Positions 18,410 through 27,835 of a stretch of 64,000 nt of DNA are shown here, one piece after another (positions within the stretch are counted from its first letter, which is position 1; every line of letters starts with the position of its first letter). This DNA is from Rhodospirillaceae bacterium (GTDB lineage: Bacteria; Pseudomonadota; Alphaproteobacteria; Rhodospirillales; UBA2165): NCBI GenBank assembly GCA_018649725.1, contig JABIHH010000070.1, forward strand, positions 1 through 64,000. The letters are read 5' to 3'. A program made the translations under genes and the position numbers. A model generated the notes under the pieces. That model had not been told where the DNA came from. It worked only from the letters and a program-made list of their open reading frames with translations, and searched no databases.

Positions 18410-18433
18410 GAGTGCGCCTCATTTGCGCCTCAT
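18410..18433. repeat. Tandem GCGCCTCAT duplication, candidate attachment-site region
   Basis: The motif TGCGCCTCATT occurs twice back to back, between the integrase remnant and the rpsI terminator. This would be the expected place for one attachment end of the element, but no second copy was found at the left junction. Confidence 0.3.
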
Positions 18434-18468
18434 ATAAAAAGGGGTTGGAAATCATCCAACCCCTTGAT
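18434..18468 (-). terminator. Intrinsic terminator of rplM-rpsI
   Basis: Read on the minus strand: a 10-bp stem AAGGGGTTGG / CCAACCCCTT with a 7-base loop, followed by a T-run. It lies 28 bases after the rpsI stop codon. Confidence 0.88.
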
Positions 18469-18495
18469 TTATAACGATTATTTGTATTAGTAAGA

Positions 18496-19053
18496 CTATC
18501 GTTTCGAGAACTGGAAACTCCGGCGCGCTTTTTTGCGACCGTATTTCTTACGCTCAACGACGCGGCTATCGCGGGTCAGGAAGCCGGCTTTTTTCAAAGG
18601 TGGGCGGAGGGACGGCTCGTAGAACACCAAGGCTTTTGAAATACCGTGGCGCACAGCACCGGCTTGACCGGAAAGGCCGCCGCCTTTGACCGTGCAATTG
18701 ACGTCATATTGATCGGCACGTTCGGTAACACCGAAGGGCTGGTTGATCATCATGCGCAGCACGGGGCGGGCGAAATAGATTTCATCGGTCCGACCATTAA
18801 CAGTGATCTTACCGCTACCTGGTTTGATCCAAACCCGGGCAACCGCGTCTTTCCGTTTGCCAGTCGCATAAGAACGTCCGAGATCATCGATCTGAGGCTC
18901 AACGGTTGCAACTTCTGCTTCAACAATTGGAGTTTCCTCGGCAGGGGCAGCAGCCGCTTCTTCGCTAGCTTCCGCTGCAGGAGCCGCAGCTTCAGCCGCT
19001 TTTTCAGCAACGGCAGCGCCGAGATCTTCGAGAGTTTTCTTTTCTTCAGCCAT
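18496..19053 (-). CDS. rpsI: 30S ribosomal protein S9
   Basis: Ribosomal protein S9 of 185 residues. The conserved core starts at about residue 58 ([19 protein letters not shown]) and ends in the invariant basic tail [16 protein letters not shown], whose last residues contact P-site tRNA. The first 55 residues are an Ala/Glu-rich low-complexity extension, as seen in many alphaproteobacterial S9 proteins. It lies two bases after rplM and is followed by a strong terminator. Confidence 0.97.
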   Translation of the reverse strand: MAEEKKTLEDLGAAVAEKAAEAAAPAAEASEEAAAAPAEETPIVEAEVATVEPQIDDLGRSYATGKRKDAVARVWIKPGSGKITVNGRTDEIYFARPVLRMMINQPFGVTERADQYDVNCTVKGGGLSGQAGAVRHGISKALVFYEPSLRPPLKKAGFLTRDSRVVERKKYGRKKARRSFQFSKR

Positions 19054-19055
19054 GA

Positions 19056-19544
19056 TTAAGCACTTTCATTGGCGCTAGCTGCGCGGTTAACTGAATTTTT
19101 CGGGTTCATCGCAGCAACATCCAGATTTTGTGGATTTTGTGCTTCATGCGGATGCTCGGATCCGGCATAGACGTGCAGCTTTTTCATTTGCTGTCGGCCC
19201 AATGGGTTACGTGAGATCATGCGTTCAACGGCTTTGATCATAACGCGCTCAGGATGATTACCATCAAGGATCTTGTCAGCTGTCCGGCTTTTGATGCCGC
19301 CCGGATGACCGGTATGCCAATAGTACGTCTTGTCGTTCCGCTTATTGCCGGTCAGACCAACTTTCTGAGCATTGATGATGATGATGTTGTCGCCACAATC
19401 CACATGCGGGGTGAAAGTTGGCTTATGCTTACCGCGGAGCCGCATCGCGACGATGCTGGCAAGACGGCCAAGAACCAAGCCTTCAGCATCGATCACGAAC
19501 CAATCGCGCTCAACTTCCAGCGGTTTTTGCGAATATGTCTTCAT
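19056..19544 (-). CDS. rplM: 50S ribosomal protein L13
   Basis: Ribosomal protein L13, 162 residues with start at 19544 ([20 protein letters not shown]); the longer frame to 19577 has no ribosome site, whereas GGGAT lies just before this ATG. Conserved segments are [39 protein letters not shown] and [20 protein letters not shown]. It heads the rplM-rpsI operon. Confidence 0.97.
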   Translation of the reverse strand: MKTYSQKPLEVERDWFVIDAEGLVLGRLASIVAMRLRGKHKPTFTPHVDCGDNIIIINAQKVGLTGNKRNDKTYYWHTGHPGGIKSRTADKILDGNHPERVMIKAVERMISRNPLGRQQMKKLHVYAGSEHPHEAQNPQNLDVAAMNPKNSVNRAASANESA

Positions 19545-19611
19545 TTTTATCCCAATCTTAAAATATCCAAACGGCATCCTATAGCAAATGGGATGCGGTC
19601 AAATTCGGAGC

Positions 19612-19641
19612 GGAGTATGCCAGGAATTTTTCCACAGTCAA
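19612..19641 (-). promoter_or_regulatory. Candidate sigma-70 promoter for rplM-rpsI
   Basis: On the minus strand, TTGACT (19641-19636) and CATACT (19619-19614) are separated by 16 bases and lie about 70 bases upstream of the rplM start. The match is good for an alphaproteobacterial housekeeping promoter. Confidence 0.5.
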
Positions 19642-19844
19642 TGCACTTTATTTTGAATATATTGTTTAAAAACAATCACTTATAAATGCGGTATAATATT
19701 ACCCCATACTTTTCGGGCGAATTGAATAAAAAGCGGCGATAATGTTGGCCAGCGGCGGGTAACTTAGCTATTGCGAAACAAGTGTCAATCGCGACAATCT
19801 TCTTAAATGTCTAGCGAGATTGGATAGAAGTGAAGGAGTCCAAG

Positions 19845-20648
19845 ATGTCGGAGAATGAGTCTGCCAGCGACAACAAGTCCATTCTTTTACGCGAAGACAG
19901 CAATGGCATCTGCACGCTAACCCTCAACCGCCCGGAAAAGCGAAACGCCCTCTCAAGCGACCTGCTGACTGCTTTACAAGAAGCCTTTGACGAACTGGCC
20001 GATGACAAATCGATCAAAGTGATCATCTTGGCCGCCAATGGTCCGGTGTTTAGTTCCGGCCATGACCTCAATGAAGTACGTACAGATTCGAGCTATGCCG
20101 TGATGCATGCGCTTTTTGAGCAATGTAGCGACGTTATGATCACAATGAAAAAACAGCCGCAACCCATCATCGCCAAAGTGCACGGCACAGCCATGGCGGC
20201 AGGCTGTCAATTGATGGCAAATTGTGATCTGGCTGTTGCGACGGAGACTGCAAAGTTTGCCCTGCCCGGCTCCAGCATTGGACTTTTCTGCTCAACGCCG
20301 GCCGTTGCTGTCGGGCGGGTTACCAGCACCAAGCACGCCATGGAAATGCTGTTAATGGGAGAGCCGATCAGTGCGGATGAAGCTTGGCGTTTTGGGCTCA
20401 TCAATAAGGTTGTCGCCCCGGAAGAGCTGGATGCCGCCGTCCTGGTCTATGCCGAGAAAATCGCCGCCGCGTCATCGCTCACCATGTCGATGGGCAAACC
20501 GGCTTTCTACGAGCAGATGGATATGGATCTCGAAGACGCCTATGCCTACACCTCCAATGTTATGGCAAAAAATATGCAAGAGTTTGACGCCCAGGAAGGC
20601 ATTGATGCGTTCTTAGAGAAGCGTGAGCCCAAATGGCGCGGGCGCTAG
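19845..20648 (+). CDS. Enoyl-CoA hydratase/isomerase family protein (ECHDC3-like)
   Basis: A crotonase-fold protein of 267 residues. The ATG at 19845 is used because AAGGAG lies six bases before it; the GTG at 19830 overlaps that site. Typical crotonase features are GICTLTLNRPEKRNALSSDL at the N-terminus, the first oxyanion-hole segment FSSGHDLNEV (about 70) and the second IIAKVHGTAMAAGCQL (about 110). GSSIGLFCSTPAVAVGR resembles ECHDC3-type members. The position equivalent to one catalytic Glu of hydratases is not evident, so hydration is not assured. Followed closely by a CoA-binding protein gene. Confidence 0.85.
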   Translation: MSENESASDNKSILLREDSNGICTLTLNRPEKRNALSSDLLTALQEAFDELADDKSIKVIILAANGPVFSSGHDLNEVRTDSSYAVMHALFEQCSDVMITMKKQPQPIIAKVHGTAMAAGCQLMANCDLAVATETAKFALPGSSIGLFCSTPAVAVGRVTSTKHAMEMLLMGEPISADEAWRFGLINKVVAPEELDAAVLVYAEKIAAASSLTMSMGKPAFYEQMDMDLEDAYAYTSNVMAKNMQEFDAQEGIDAFLEKREPKWRGR

Positions 20649-20655
20649 ATTTAAC

Positions 20656-21105
20656 ATGAGTTCCCTCATCTATCCCGACGACTTTATCGCCGATATTTTT
20701 AAGCGGGTTAAAACCATCGCCATGGTCGGCGCCAGCCCGAAGCCGCATCGCGCCAGCCACCGTGTCATGCAATTCCTGCAAGAACGGGGCTACCGCGTTA
20801 TCCCGGTCAACACGCGCAAAAACGATGACTTCATTCACGGCGAAAAAGTCTACAACAGCCTGGCTGACATTCCGGATGATTTTCAGATGGTTGATATTTT
20901 CCGTAACATCGATGGCGCGATTGATATTACTGATGAAGCCTTGGCACTGTTACCCCATAAGAGCATTGATACGATCTGGATGCAGCTTGAAATCCAAAGC
21001 GATGCGGCGGCGGCTCGGACAAAAGCAGCGGGCCTCAACATGGTGATGGATCGCTGCCCGGCGATTGAGATCAGGCGGCTCGTTCAATCTGGCCATTTGA
21101 CCTAA
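20656..21105 (+). CDS. CoA-binding domain protein, YccU-like
   Basis: A 149-residue single-domain Rossmann protein of the CoA_binding_2 family. The start at 20656 follows the hydratase stop by seven bases; the upstream in-frame codon overlaps that gene without a ribosome site. Features are KTIAMVGASPKPHRASHRVM near residue 15 (the nucleotide loop), GYRVIPVNT, FQMVDIFRNID and the C-terminal NMVMDRCPAIEIRRL. Members bind CoA; their cellular role is not established. Probably co-transcribed with the hydratase. Confidence 0.88.
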   Translation: MSSLIYPDDFIADIFKRVKTIAMVGASPKPHRASHRVMQFLQERGYRVIPVNTRKNDDFIHGEKVYNSLADIPDDFQMVDIFRNIDGAIDITDEALALLPHKSIDTIWMQLEIQSDAAAARTKAAGLNMVMDRCPAIEIRRLVQSGHLT

Positions 21106-21143
21106 AACATAGACGCGAGTTAAGCTTTAGGTCAGAAATAGTA

Positions 21144-22367
21144 GTGTATAAGGCGCCTACACGGTTTCAGGAGATAGCTAACTTGCTAAAACGTCGCACC
21201 CACGAATTTCTGGAACTTTCCATCCCAGGCGACCGCTTCGGCTTCGTTTTCGACCGCTTTATGATGATCCTCATATTGCTGAATGTCTTGGCGATTGTTT
21301 TGGAAACCGTGGCATCGATCCACGCTCAATACGCCAACTTCTTTTTTTACTTTGAAATTTTCTCCGTTGCCATTTTTACCATCGAGTATCTCTTGCGAAT
21401 TTGGTCCTGCACGGAAAATAAAGCTGAAAACTTCGACCATCCGGTCTGGGGGCGAATTCGATTTGCGTTCTCGCCGATGGCAATCATTGATCTCGTCGCT
21501 TTTCTCCCCTTCTATCTCAGCGCCTTCTTTGCCATTGATTTGCGGATATTAAGAATTATTCGACTGCTGCGATTACTCAAGTTAACGCGTTATTCCCCGG
21601 CACTTATCATCATCTGGGCCGTTATCAAAAATCAATCTCGTGCCTTAACTGCCGCCTTTTTTATCATGCTGATTGCGATCCTGTTCACATCCTCGATCAT
21701 TTTTTTGTTTGAGCATGAGGCTCAGCCAGAAAATTTTGCCAGTATCCCCCATTCCATGTGGTGGAGCTTGGCCACTTTGACCACAGTCGGTTACGGCGAT
21801 GTGACACCAATCACCATGGGCGGCAAAATTTTTGGCGGCCTCACAATGGTTTTAGCTATTGGTATGCTAGCCTTGCCAACCGGTGTCATCGCAACTGGCT
21901 TTGCCAATGAAATCCGCAAACATGAGTTTATTGTCAATTGGCGGCTGATTGCGAAAGTCCCCCTATTCTCAACTTTAGATGCCGCCCAAATTGCCGAAAT
22001 CGTTGGCATGTTAACACCGCTTGTCGTGCCGCCGCGTCATGCCATTGTCCGGCTGGGTGAACAAGCTGACAGCATGTTTTTTATTATCTCCGGCGAAGTC
22101 GAAGTAGAGATCCCGCCCGACCCATCCAAGCTCGGACCCGGTGATTTTTTTGGTGAGATTGGGATATTGAGAAATTCTGTTCGCATGGCCGACGTCGTCT
22201 CGCTTGACGACTGCCAGCTATTGGAACTTACCAAGGAAAACTTTCACGAACTGGTTAAGCAACATCCCGACATCGGTGATCATGTTCGAAACGTAATGGA
22301 ATCACGCATGGTGGGTCGCGCCGATTTGACAACAGGTGCCGCCGAAACAGATCAGGACGAAACATAG
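21144..22367 (+). CDS. Six-helix K+ channel with C-terminal cyclic-nucleotide-binding domain
   Basis: A 407-residue channel of the bacterial cyclic-nucleotide-gated type (MlotiK1-like layout). Helices S1-S6 span about residues 35-260. S4 carries spaced Arg (DLRILRIIRLLRLLKLTRY), the selectivity filter is TTVGYGDVTP (about 213), and a cNMP-binding domain follows (FIISGEVEVEIP, then PGDFFGEIGILRNSVRMADV, holding the phosphate-binding cassette with its Arg). It therefore probably conducts K+ and is gated by cAMP/cGMP. The start is uncertain: GTG at 21144, or a TTG at 21183 with AGGAG upstream. The 3' end overlaps the convergent TPR gene by 16 bases. Confidence 0.88.
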   Translation: MYKAPTRFQEIANLLKRRTHEFLELSIPGDRFGFVFDRFMMILILLNVLAIVLETVASIHAQYANFFFYFEIFSVAIFTIEYLLRIWSCTENKAENFDHPVWGRIRFAFSPMAIIDLVAFLPFYLSAFFAIDLRILRIIRLLRLLKLTRYSPALIIIWAVIKNQSRALTAAFFIMLIAILFTSSIIFLFEHEAQPENFASIPHSMWWSLATLTTVGYGDVTPITMGGKIFGGLTMVLAIGMLALPTGVIATGFANEIRKHEFIVNWRLIAKVPLFSTLDAAQIAEIVGMLTPLVVPPRHAIVRLGEQADSMFFIISGEVEVEIPPDPSKLGPGDFFGEIGILRNSVRMADVVSLDDCQLLELTKENFHELVKQHPDIGDHVRNVMESRMVGRADLTTGAAETDQDET

Positions 22368-24079
22368 CCTTCATTTTCCAGCAATGCTGCAAACGTAAAA
22401 GCAACCTCGCCCATCAATAGATCCCAACTGCCTTTCTTTTGTTGGCGGAAAACACGAATGGATGGATGCCAAAGATGATCCAGACGCTTTAGCCCGAACC
22501 GCCATTCCGGCACTTCAGATAACAAAGTCCAGGTCGGAATGCCGAGCGAGCCCGATACTTGAATTGTCGAATTATCAACCGAGATGACATGATCAAGGGC
22601 CTGGATCTGAGCGAACCATTCTTCAGCGCTGGTCAGCGGATCAACGGCATCATCTTTAAACACCTGAACGCCTGTTCGCTCCAAGACACCAGCTAAATCC
22701 TCGTCAACGTCACCATATTGCAAGTTGACAAACTGACAGCCGTCTGAGGAAAGTATTTCATCCCAGAACTCGAGCGGTATCGAACGCTGATGGCCAACGA
22801 TCGGATTCCCACTCCGCCAGCTGATGCCAACTTTCATCCCATCGCCCAATGCCGCGTAGCGTGCTTTGATTTCTGCGGTCAGATCTGAATCCGCCGTTAA
22901 ATAACCAGCCCTATCGCTCGGAAACTCCTCAACTGACTTACGATAGAATTTACAAATTGAGCCGATCGGAATTTGAAAGTCTGCCGCCGCATTTTCAATT
23001 TTTGAATCCGGTGGCTCTTGGCGGGCAACAGCCGTAACACTATCGAACGAGCGCTCAAAAACTGGCACCAGCCGATCATTACATTCGATAATAACTTTCT
23101 CAGCGTTTTGAACGAGCTCCGGCAACGTATTGGCAAACATAATTTCATCGCCAACCCCCTGCTCACTCCAGACCAGAATTGTCTTATCCGCCAGATCCTC
23201 GCCCTGCCACATCGCTTGCGGAAATTCCCGCCAAGTTGATGGGAAATCATTACACAGCCAACGCCATTCATTTTGCTTCCAGCCGTCTTCGAAGTCTTCG
23301 GCCATGAGAAGTACGCGACTAAGATTGAAATGAGCTTCGGCATAATCCGGTTCAATCGCGAGCGCGTTCCTGAGAGCCGCCTCCGCCTGGACCAAATCGT
23401 TCATATCAAGCAAGGAAATACCCAAATTGTTGTAGGCCTGGGTATTACCGTCATCGAGCCGGATCGCCTCATCAAAGCAGCTCACCGCATCGCGATGCTC
23501 ACCTTGCGCCCGGTAGGCCATGCCCAGATTTGAATAAGCCGGCGGGTAGTGAATATCGCAATCGAGAGCCGTTCTAAAACTTTTAATAGCATGATCTATT
23601 TGACCAAGACCCAGCAAAGCCAATCCCCGAACGTCATGGGCTTCGGCAGATTGGGAATTTTTTGACAAGGCGCGATCCGCCGCCGCAAAGGCCTCGCCGT
23701 GTCGCCCGGCGAGCGACAGAACGAAAGACATACGGCATGTCAGCGACACATCACCCGGCCGCATGACCAAAGCGCGCTCCAGCGTTTTGATCGCCGCTGG
23801 AAAGCGCGCCGCATGGGCCATGGTTTTGGCCGATTGCTCGAAGGCCTTGATTAAATTTTCGGTAAAGTCGCCGCGCTCTGGATCGATAGTCTGGGCTTGT
23901 CCAAAGAGCTCAATCGCTTCATCAAAGCGCTCTTGCTGGACATGAATAAGTCCGAGCCCATTTAGCGCATCGGGATTTTTCGGCTGGGTTGCCAGTATTT
24001 TGCGCGCCAGAGTTTCGGCTTCATCTAGCCGCTCGGCCAGGACACTCAGTTTGTCGGGGCCATCAATGTCCGCGGTCAT
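22352..24079 (-). CDS. TPR-repeat protein with C-terminal GT-B glycosyltransferase-like domain
   Basis: A 575-residue protein. About residues 10-270 are tetratricopeptide repeats (for instance ALNGLGLIHVQQERFDEAIE, AYSNLGMAYRAQGEHRDAVS, AYNNLGISLLDMNDLVQAEA). From about 295 a glycosyltransferase-9/41-like fold follows, with ILVWSEQGVGDEIMFANTLP, VGISWRSGNP and the donor-site-like SVDNSTIQVSGSLGIPTWTL. Such proteins glycosylate proteins or surface polymers. It is the third gene of a kdsB-kdsC-TPR run on the same strand (9-base gap), which suggests a surface polysaccharide role. Confidence 0.82.
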   Translation of the reverse strand: MTADIDGPDKLSVLAERLDEAETLARKILATQPKNPDALNGLGLIHVQQERFDEAIELFGQAQTIDPERGDFTENLIKAFEQSAKTMAHAARFPAAIKTLERALVMRPGDVSLTCRMSFVLSLAGRHGEAFAAADRALSKNSQSAEAHDVRGLALLGLGQIDHAIKSFRTALDCDIHYPPAYSNLGMAYRAQGEHRDAVSCFDEAIRLDDGNTQAYNNLGISLLDMNDLVQAEAALRNALAIEPDYAEAHFNLSRVLLMAEDFEDGWKQNEWRWLCNDFPSTWREFPQAMWQGEDLADKTILVWSEQGVGDEIMFANTLPELVQNAEKVIIECNDRLVPVFERSFDSVTAVARQEPPDSKIENAAADFQIPIGSICKFYRKSVEEFPSDRAGYLTADSDLTAEIKARYAALGDGMKVGISWRSGNPIVGHQRSIPLEFWDEILSSDGCQFVNLQYGDVDEDLAGVLERTGVQVFKDDAVDPLTSAEEWFAQIQALDHVISVDNSTIQVSGSLGIPTWTLLSEVPEWRFGLKRLDHLWHPSIRVFRQQKKGSWDLLMGEVAFTFAALLENEGYVSS

Positions 24080-24088
24080 CAGCCATCT

Positions 24089-24595
24089 CTACCCCTTAGC
24101 CGCCACGATAAGGTCACAGATTTCCCGCACGGCCCCCTCGCCGCCGTTTTTCCTGGTCACAAAGGACGCCGCCTCAATCGCTTCATCTGTTGCATCGGCG
24201 ACCGTCATCGGACAGCCAACTGCGTGTAAGACTGGTAGATCATTAAGATCATCACCGACATGACCAACTTGATCGAGGTCGATCCCCATCTCATCACAGA
24301 TCCGCACCAGGGTTTGGAGCTTATCTTCGCAGTCAAGAAAAACATAATCGACACCGAGACGATTTCCCCGATGGGCAATTGAGGGCGTTGAGCTTGCTGT
24401 AATAATCGCGATTTTAACACCCGCCGCCTGGGCTCGTTTCATGCCCATGCCATCTTTGACGTTAAATTTTCTGAGCTCCTCACCATCATCGGTGTAATAA
24501 AGTCCGCCATCCGTCAGCACACCATCTGTATCAAGCGACAACAGCTTGAGCCCAGCCAGACGTTTTAGAAATTGCTCATGAGTTAAGGTGCTCAT
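24089..24595 (-). CDS. kdsC: KDO 8-phosphate phosphatase (HAD family)
   Basis: A 168-residue HAD phosphatase of the KdsC type: motif I is LDTDGVLTDGGLYYTDDGEE, motif II region VKIAIITASST, and motif III/IV GHVGDDLNDLPVLHAVGCPM. There is no cap domain, as in KdsC. It converts 3-deoxy-D-manno-octulosonate 8-phosphate to KDO for lipid A core synthesis. Its start overlaps the kdsB stop by four bases, which supports the assignment. Confidence 0.9.
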   Translation of the reverse strand: MSTLTHEQFLKRLAGLKLLSLDTDGVLTDGGLYYTDDGEELRKFNVKDGMGMKRAQAAGVKIAIITASSTPSIAHRGNRLGVDYVFLDCEDKLQTLVRICDEMGIDLDQVGHVGDDLNDLPVLHAVGCPMTVADATDEAIEAASFVTRKNGGEGAVREICDLIVAAKG

Positions 24596-25323
24596 TGTTT
24601 GGCCTCCAGGATCGCTTCGACTTTAGCGAGATCTTCCGGTGTATCAACGCCAATGGAGCCCGGTGCGACCGGTACACAGGCAACCCGGTAGCCATGCTCC
24701 AGATAACGCATCACTTCAATGCTCTCAGCGCGCTCGACCGGCCCGCGTTCAAGCTCGGCAAATAATTGCAGTGCTTTCCGCGTAAACGCATAGAGCCCAA
24801 CATGCACGGTCCGCTGCATGGTCTCCGCCATCGGATACGGCACCGGCAAACGCGAGAACGTAATAACACAACCATCCATGCCCGGCACCAAATGTACAAC
24901 CGACGGGTCGTCCAGTTGGGCATCTGTGGCTTTTTCGATATAGCCGGTTGAAAGCTCAACCCCATGGTCCATCGCGTCCAGCAAACACTTTGTGACGGCA
25001 TCAATTGTCTCCGGCTCGATAAGCGGCTCGTCACCCTGCACATTGACATAAACATCAGCTTCAATTTTTACAGCGACTTCTGCCAGACGATCGCTGCCAG
25101 TTGGGTGGCTGTCCGATGTCATCACGACGTCCAAATCATTGGCCTCACAATAGTCGACAATACGCTCATCATCCGTCGCGATCACCACATCCGTCACGCT
25201 GTTCGCTTTGATGGTCTGATCCCACACCCAATGGATCATCGCCTTACCGGCAATCTCTTTTAGCGGTTTTCCAGGAAATCGCGTCGACGCCCAACGGGCC
25301 GGGATAACTGCAAGTACTTTCAT
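24592..25323 (-). CDS. kdsB: 3-deoxy-manno-octulosonate cytidylyltransferase
   Basis: A 243-residue CMP-KDO synthetase, which activates KDO with CTP for transfer to lipid A. The N-terminal VIPARWASTRFPGKPLKEIA and MIHWVWDQ, the VVIATDDERI and DVVMTSDSHPTGSDRLAEVA segments, and VYVNVQGDEPLIEP are conserved. First gene of the kdsB-kdsC-TPR glycosyltransferase run. Its presence indicates a lipopolysaccharide-bearing outer membrane. Confidence 0.96.
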   Translation of the reverse strand: MKVLAVIPARWASTRFPGKPLKEIAGKAMIHWVWDQTIKANSVTDVVIATDDERIVDYCEANDLDVVMTSDSHPTGSDRLAEVAVKIEADVYVNVQGDEPLIEPETIDAVTKCLLDAMDHGVELSTGYIEKATDAQLDDPSVVHLVPGMDGCVITFSRLPVPYPMAETMQRTVHVGLYAFTRKALQLFAELERGPVERAESIEVMRYLEHGYRVACVPVAPGSIGVDTPEDLAKVEAILEAKQ

Positions 25324-25416
25324 TGAATTCCCTTAAATCATTCCCCTATTTTATGCCCCTATGAGCAACCAGAAGCAACCGCCTGAACCAATTGATGAAT
25401 TAAGTTATGTGCCGCT

Positions 25417-26604
25417 TTAATTCCTAATTGGCTCCCAAGCGCCGTTTTGAATCTCAACCATACGGTAGGCATTGAAGTCGAGCCCCATGTGATCTTGAGG
25501 TGACATTTTTATAACGCCGTTTGCACCGACGAAACCATTTGTGCTTTCCAAGGCCTGTCTGATTTTTTCAGGATCGAAACTCCGTGCCCGGCGGACCGCC
25601 GAAGCATAGAGCCGAAGGGCGTCAAAAGCGTGGGTGCCATAGACGTTTGGCTCGACCTCCCAGCGTTTTTTATAAAGTCGAATATAAGTTTGCAGAATTG
25701 ATTTTATCGGATCATTCGCGGGTAATTTATCAACAATAATGATCGGTGGTACGGGCAGGCGAACCCCTTCCGCTGCTTCACCGGCAAAATCGAGAAAGTC
25801 CTGGGTCGCAACGCCCTGGGTCTGATAAAGCGGGATAGTAAAACCAAGTTTTCGAAAATTCTGTGTCACATAAGCCGGCGACGAGCCAAAGCCGATATTA
25901 AGCACGGCCTGAACATTTTTCTTTGCCTTGATTCGTTTGAGTTGATCCACCACGCGGCGGGATTGAGCGCGATATATTTCATCGGCAATGACTTTGATTT
26001 TAAGATTTTCTGCAATATCGAGACAATGCGCCCGCATCGAGCGACCGAAGCCGCCATCTCCTGAAATCACACCCAAGAATCGGATGCCACGCTTTTTCAT
26101 ATCGCTGAGAATTTTTCCGCACGCCATCCGGTCGGTCTGAGAAGTTTTAAAAACCCATTTTTTTACAGGTGTCACCAACGCGGTAGAGCCCGCGAGCGCC
26201 AAAAAGGGAATTGCCGCCTGCTTGATAATAGGCAGTACTGAAATCGCTGCCCCCGTTGTCGAGCCGCCAATAATGACATCGACTTTATCAACGTCGATCA
26301 GGCGCCTAATGGCTGTTTGCGCTGTGCGGGTATCGATACCGACATCATAATCAACCAACTCAACTTTCCGGCCGAGCAAGCCACCTTGCAGATTGAGAAG
26401 GTCGATATAGAGCCGAAGCGTCGCCAAAGCAGGCGCCCCCAAAAAAGCCCCCTGCCCGGTAACAGCTAGAAACGCACCAATGCGTAGATTCCCATTTGCC
26501 GCCTTTTGGGCATGGGCAGCAGGAGCGTTTACCCCCACCGCTATCAGGATAGACAAGAACAACCTCAATAAAGAGCGTCGATATATTTTAAAAAAATTTT
26601 GCAT
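25417..26604 (-). CDS. Liv-type ABC transporter substrate-binding protein (Peripla_BP_6)
   Basis: A 395-residue periplasmic binding protein with a signal peptide (LLRLFLSILIAVGV, then APAAHAQ). Features are LRIGAFLAVTGQGAFLGAPA, RRLIDVDKVDVIIGGSTTGA, VKKWVFKTSQTDRMACGKIL and a late VYGTHAFDALRLYASAV stretch, typical of the branched-chain amino-acid/amide receptor fold. No permease genes are adjacent; the complete liv set at 33.4-38 kb has its own receptor. Ligand unknown. Confidence 0.88.
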   Translation of the reverse strand: MQNFFKIYRRSLLRLFLSILIAVGVNAPAAHAQKAANGNLRIGAFLAVTGQGAFLGAPALATLRLYIDLLNLQGGLLGRKVELVDYDVGIDTRTAQTAIRRLIDVDKVDVIIGGSTTGAAISVLPIIKQAAIPFLALAGSTALVTPVKKWVFKTSQTDRMACGKILSDMKKRGIRFLGVISGDGGFGRSMRAHCLDIAENLKIKVIADEIYRAQSRRVVDQLKRIKAKKNVQAVLNIGFGSSPAYVTQNFRKLGFTIPLYQTQGVATQDFLDFAGEAAEGVRLPVPPIIIVDKLPANDPIKSILQTYIRLYKKRWEVEPNVYGTHAFDALRLYASAVRRARSFDPEKIRQALESTNGFVGANGVIKMSPQDHMGLDFNAYRMVEIQNGAWEPIRN

Positions 26605-26666
26605 GGCTCAATCATCTGTATGATTCCATGCTCGCGCCGGTTGGACAATAGGCTTAGGGCAAATCC

Positions 26667-27101
26667 TTAGCTTTGCAACGCGGCTGCCTTCTCCTCACGC
26701 CAGCGCATTGTCTTGAGTAGCGTATCCAAAGTGATAGAGCCAAAGGTTGCCCGCGCGATATCGTCGATCTCCCCCAGCACCATAAGAAGTGCACCGCCAA
26801 TATCGGTTTGATCACCAGGATCGGCGGCCGAAGACGAATCACTGCCGATATCTTCGAAGATATTGATGACATCCATCAGCGTCGTGCGTTTTGAATTGCC
26901 AGAAAAACGATAGCCGCCACCGGCACCCCGGACCGAATCAACCAGGCCGGCGCGACCTAAATCACGCAGCACTTTGGCGAGGTGGTTCGATGAAATACCG
27001 TAGATGTCGGCGATATCGGTTGCCGAGAGCTGGCGGTCAGGGTCGCGTGCAAGTTCAAGAACAGCGTATAACCCATAATGTGTGGCTTTTTGCAGTCTCA
27101 C
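26667..27101 (-). CDS. Rrf2 family transcriptional regulator lacking the Fe-S cysteines
   Basis: A 144-residue Rrf2-type winged-helix regulator: RLQKATHYGLYAVLELARD, the recognition region SATDIADIYGISSNHLAKVL, the wing RGAGGGYRFSGNSKRTTLMD. IscR and NsrR hold an Fe-S cluster through three Cys at about residues 90-110; this protein has no cysteine at all. It therefore senses something other than a cluster, or binds DNA constitutively. It lies between the Liv-type receptor and a GNAT gene on the same strand. Confidence 0.88.
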   Translation of the reverse strand: MRLQKATHYGLYAVLELARDPDRQLSATDIADIYGISSNHLAKVLRDLGRAGLVDSVRGAGGGYRFSGNSKRTTLMDVINIFEDIGSDSSSAADPGDQTDIGGALLMVLGEIDDIARATFGSITLDTLLKTMRWREEKAAALQS

Positions 27102-27128
27102 CGCAGGTCTCCAAAAATTCTATAACAA

Positions 27129-27590
27129 TCAATCAAGGGGCTTTTCCAATTCAATAAAAGGACCACCCATCATGCCTTGCGAGCGGAAGAAAGACATATT
27201 GAGCTGATCATGGCGGGCAATCATGGTGCGGACGGAATTTGCCCCATCCGCTTTAAAAGCATCGCACATGGCATCAAATAATTTTTCACCAATACCTTGC
27301 ACCCGATGATCCAGACTGACGCCAATGGCAAATATCCAACCACAGGGGTGCGAGCCAAACTCCCAGGCCCGAACTTCACCAACGATGAAGCCCAGCACGT
27401 CACCCGGCGTGCTTGATTCGGCAATAATGAGATGCCGACCATCTCGCTCAGAGAAACGATTCAGGCGGTCTTCCCAATATTCTTTCTTGGCGAGGCCCGT
27501 AACTTTAGCATCCATTTCGATGATTTTTTCGAGGTCACTAACGACTGCGGGGCGAAGACTTATCTGCAATATGCGATCTTGAGTATTCAT
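27129..27590 (-). CDS. GNAT family N-acetyltransferase
   Basis: A 153-residue GNAT protein. LRPAVVSDLEKIIEMDAKVTG is the usual start, WIFAIGVSLDHRVQGIGEKLFD holds motif A (about residues 88-108), and MIARHDQLNMSFFRSQGMMGG is the C-terminal part. Substrate unknown. It is divergent from boxC, sharing a 245-base regulatory region, and lies 27 bases upstream of the Rrf2 regulator on the same strand, so the two may be co-transcribed. Confidence 0.86.
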   Translation of the reverse strand: MNTQDRILQISLRPAVVSDLEKIIEMDAKVTGLAKKEYWEDRLNRFSERDGRHLIIAESSTPGDVLGFIVGEVRAWEFGSHPCGWIFAIGVSLDHRVQGIGEKLFDAMCDAFKADGANSVRTMIARHDQLNMSFFRSQGMMGGPFIELEKPLD

Positions 27591-27682
27591 AATACTGTTT
27601 GAATCAATACCTTAGCATTTAAAATTATCGGGCTTAAATTTGTCTATTGACAGAATGGCCCGGTTCGCCCAATATGTAAATA

Positions 27683-27696
27683 GGTATTTTGGTACC
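27683..27696. promoter_or_regulatory. Candidate operator GGTA-N6-TACC upstream of boxC
   Basis: A palindrome TAGGTA-TTTTGG-TACC about 140 bases before boxC. The same TAGGTA-N6-TACC arrangement recurs at 52627-52640 upstream of the acyl-CoA dehydrogenase/decarboxylase operon. It could be a shared regulator site. Confidence 0.35.
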
Positions 27697-27835
27697 GAAT
27701 TACGGCAAGGGTTTAAAAAGATCGTAACAAGGGCAAAAACCAGCAGATTTGTAGGGATTTTGTGTTTTACATTTGAATGATTGAAATTAACTGGCGAAGC
27801 TTCTTCGCTGGGTGAAAATAGGAAATGACGGTAGG

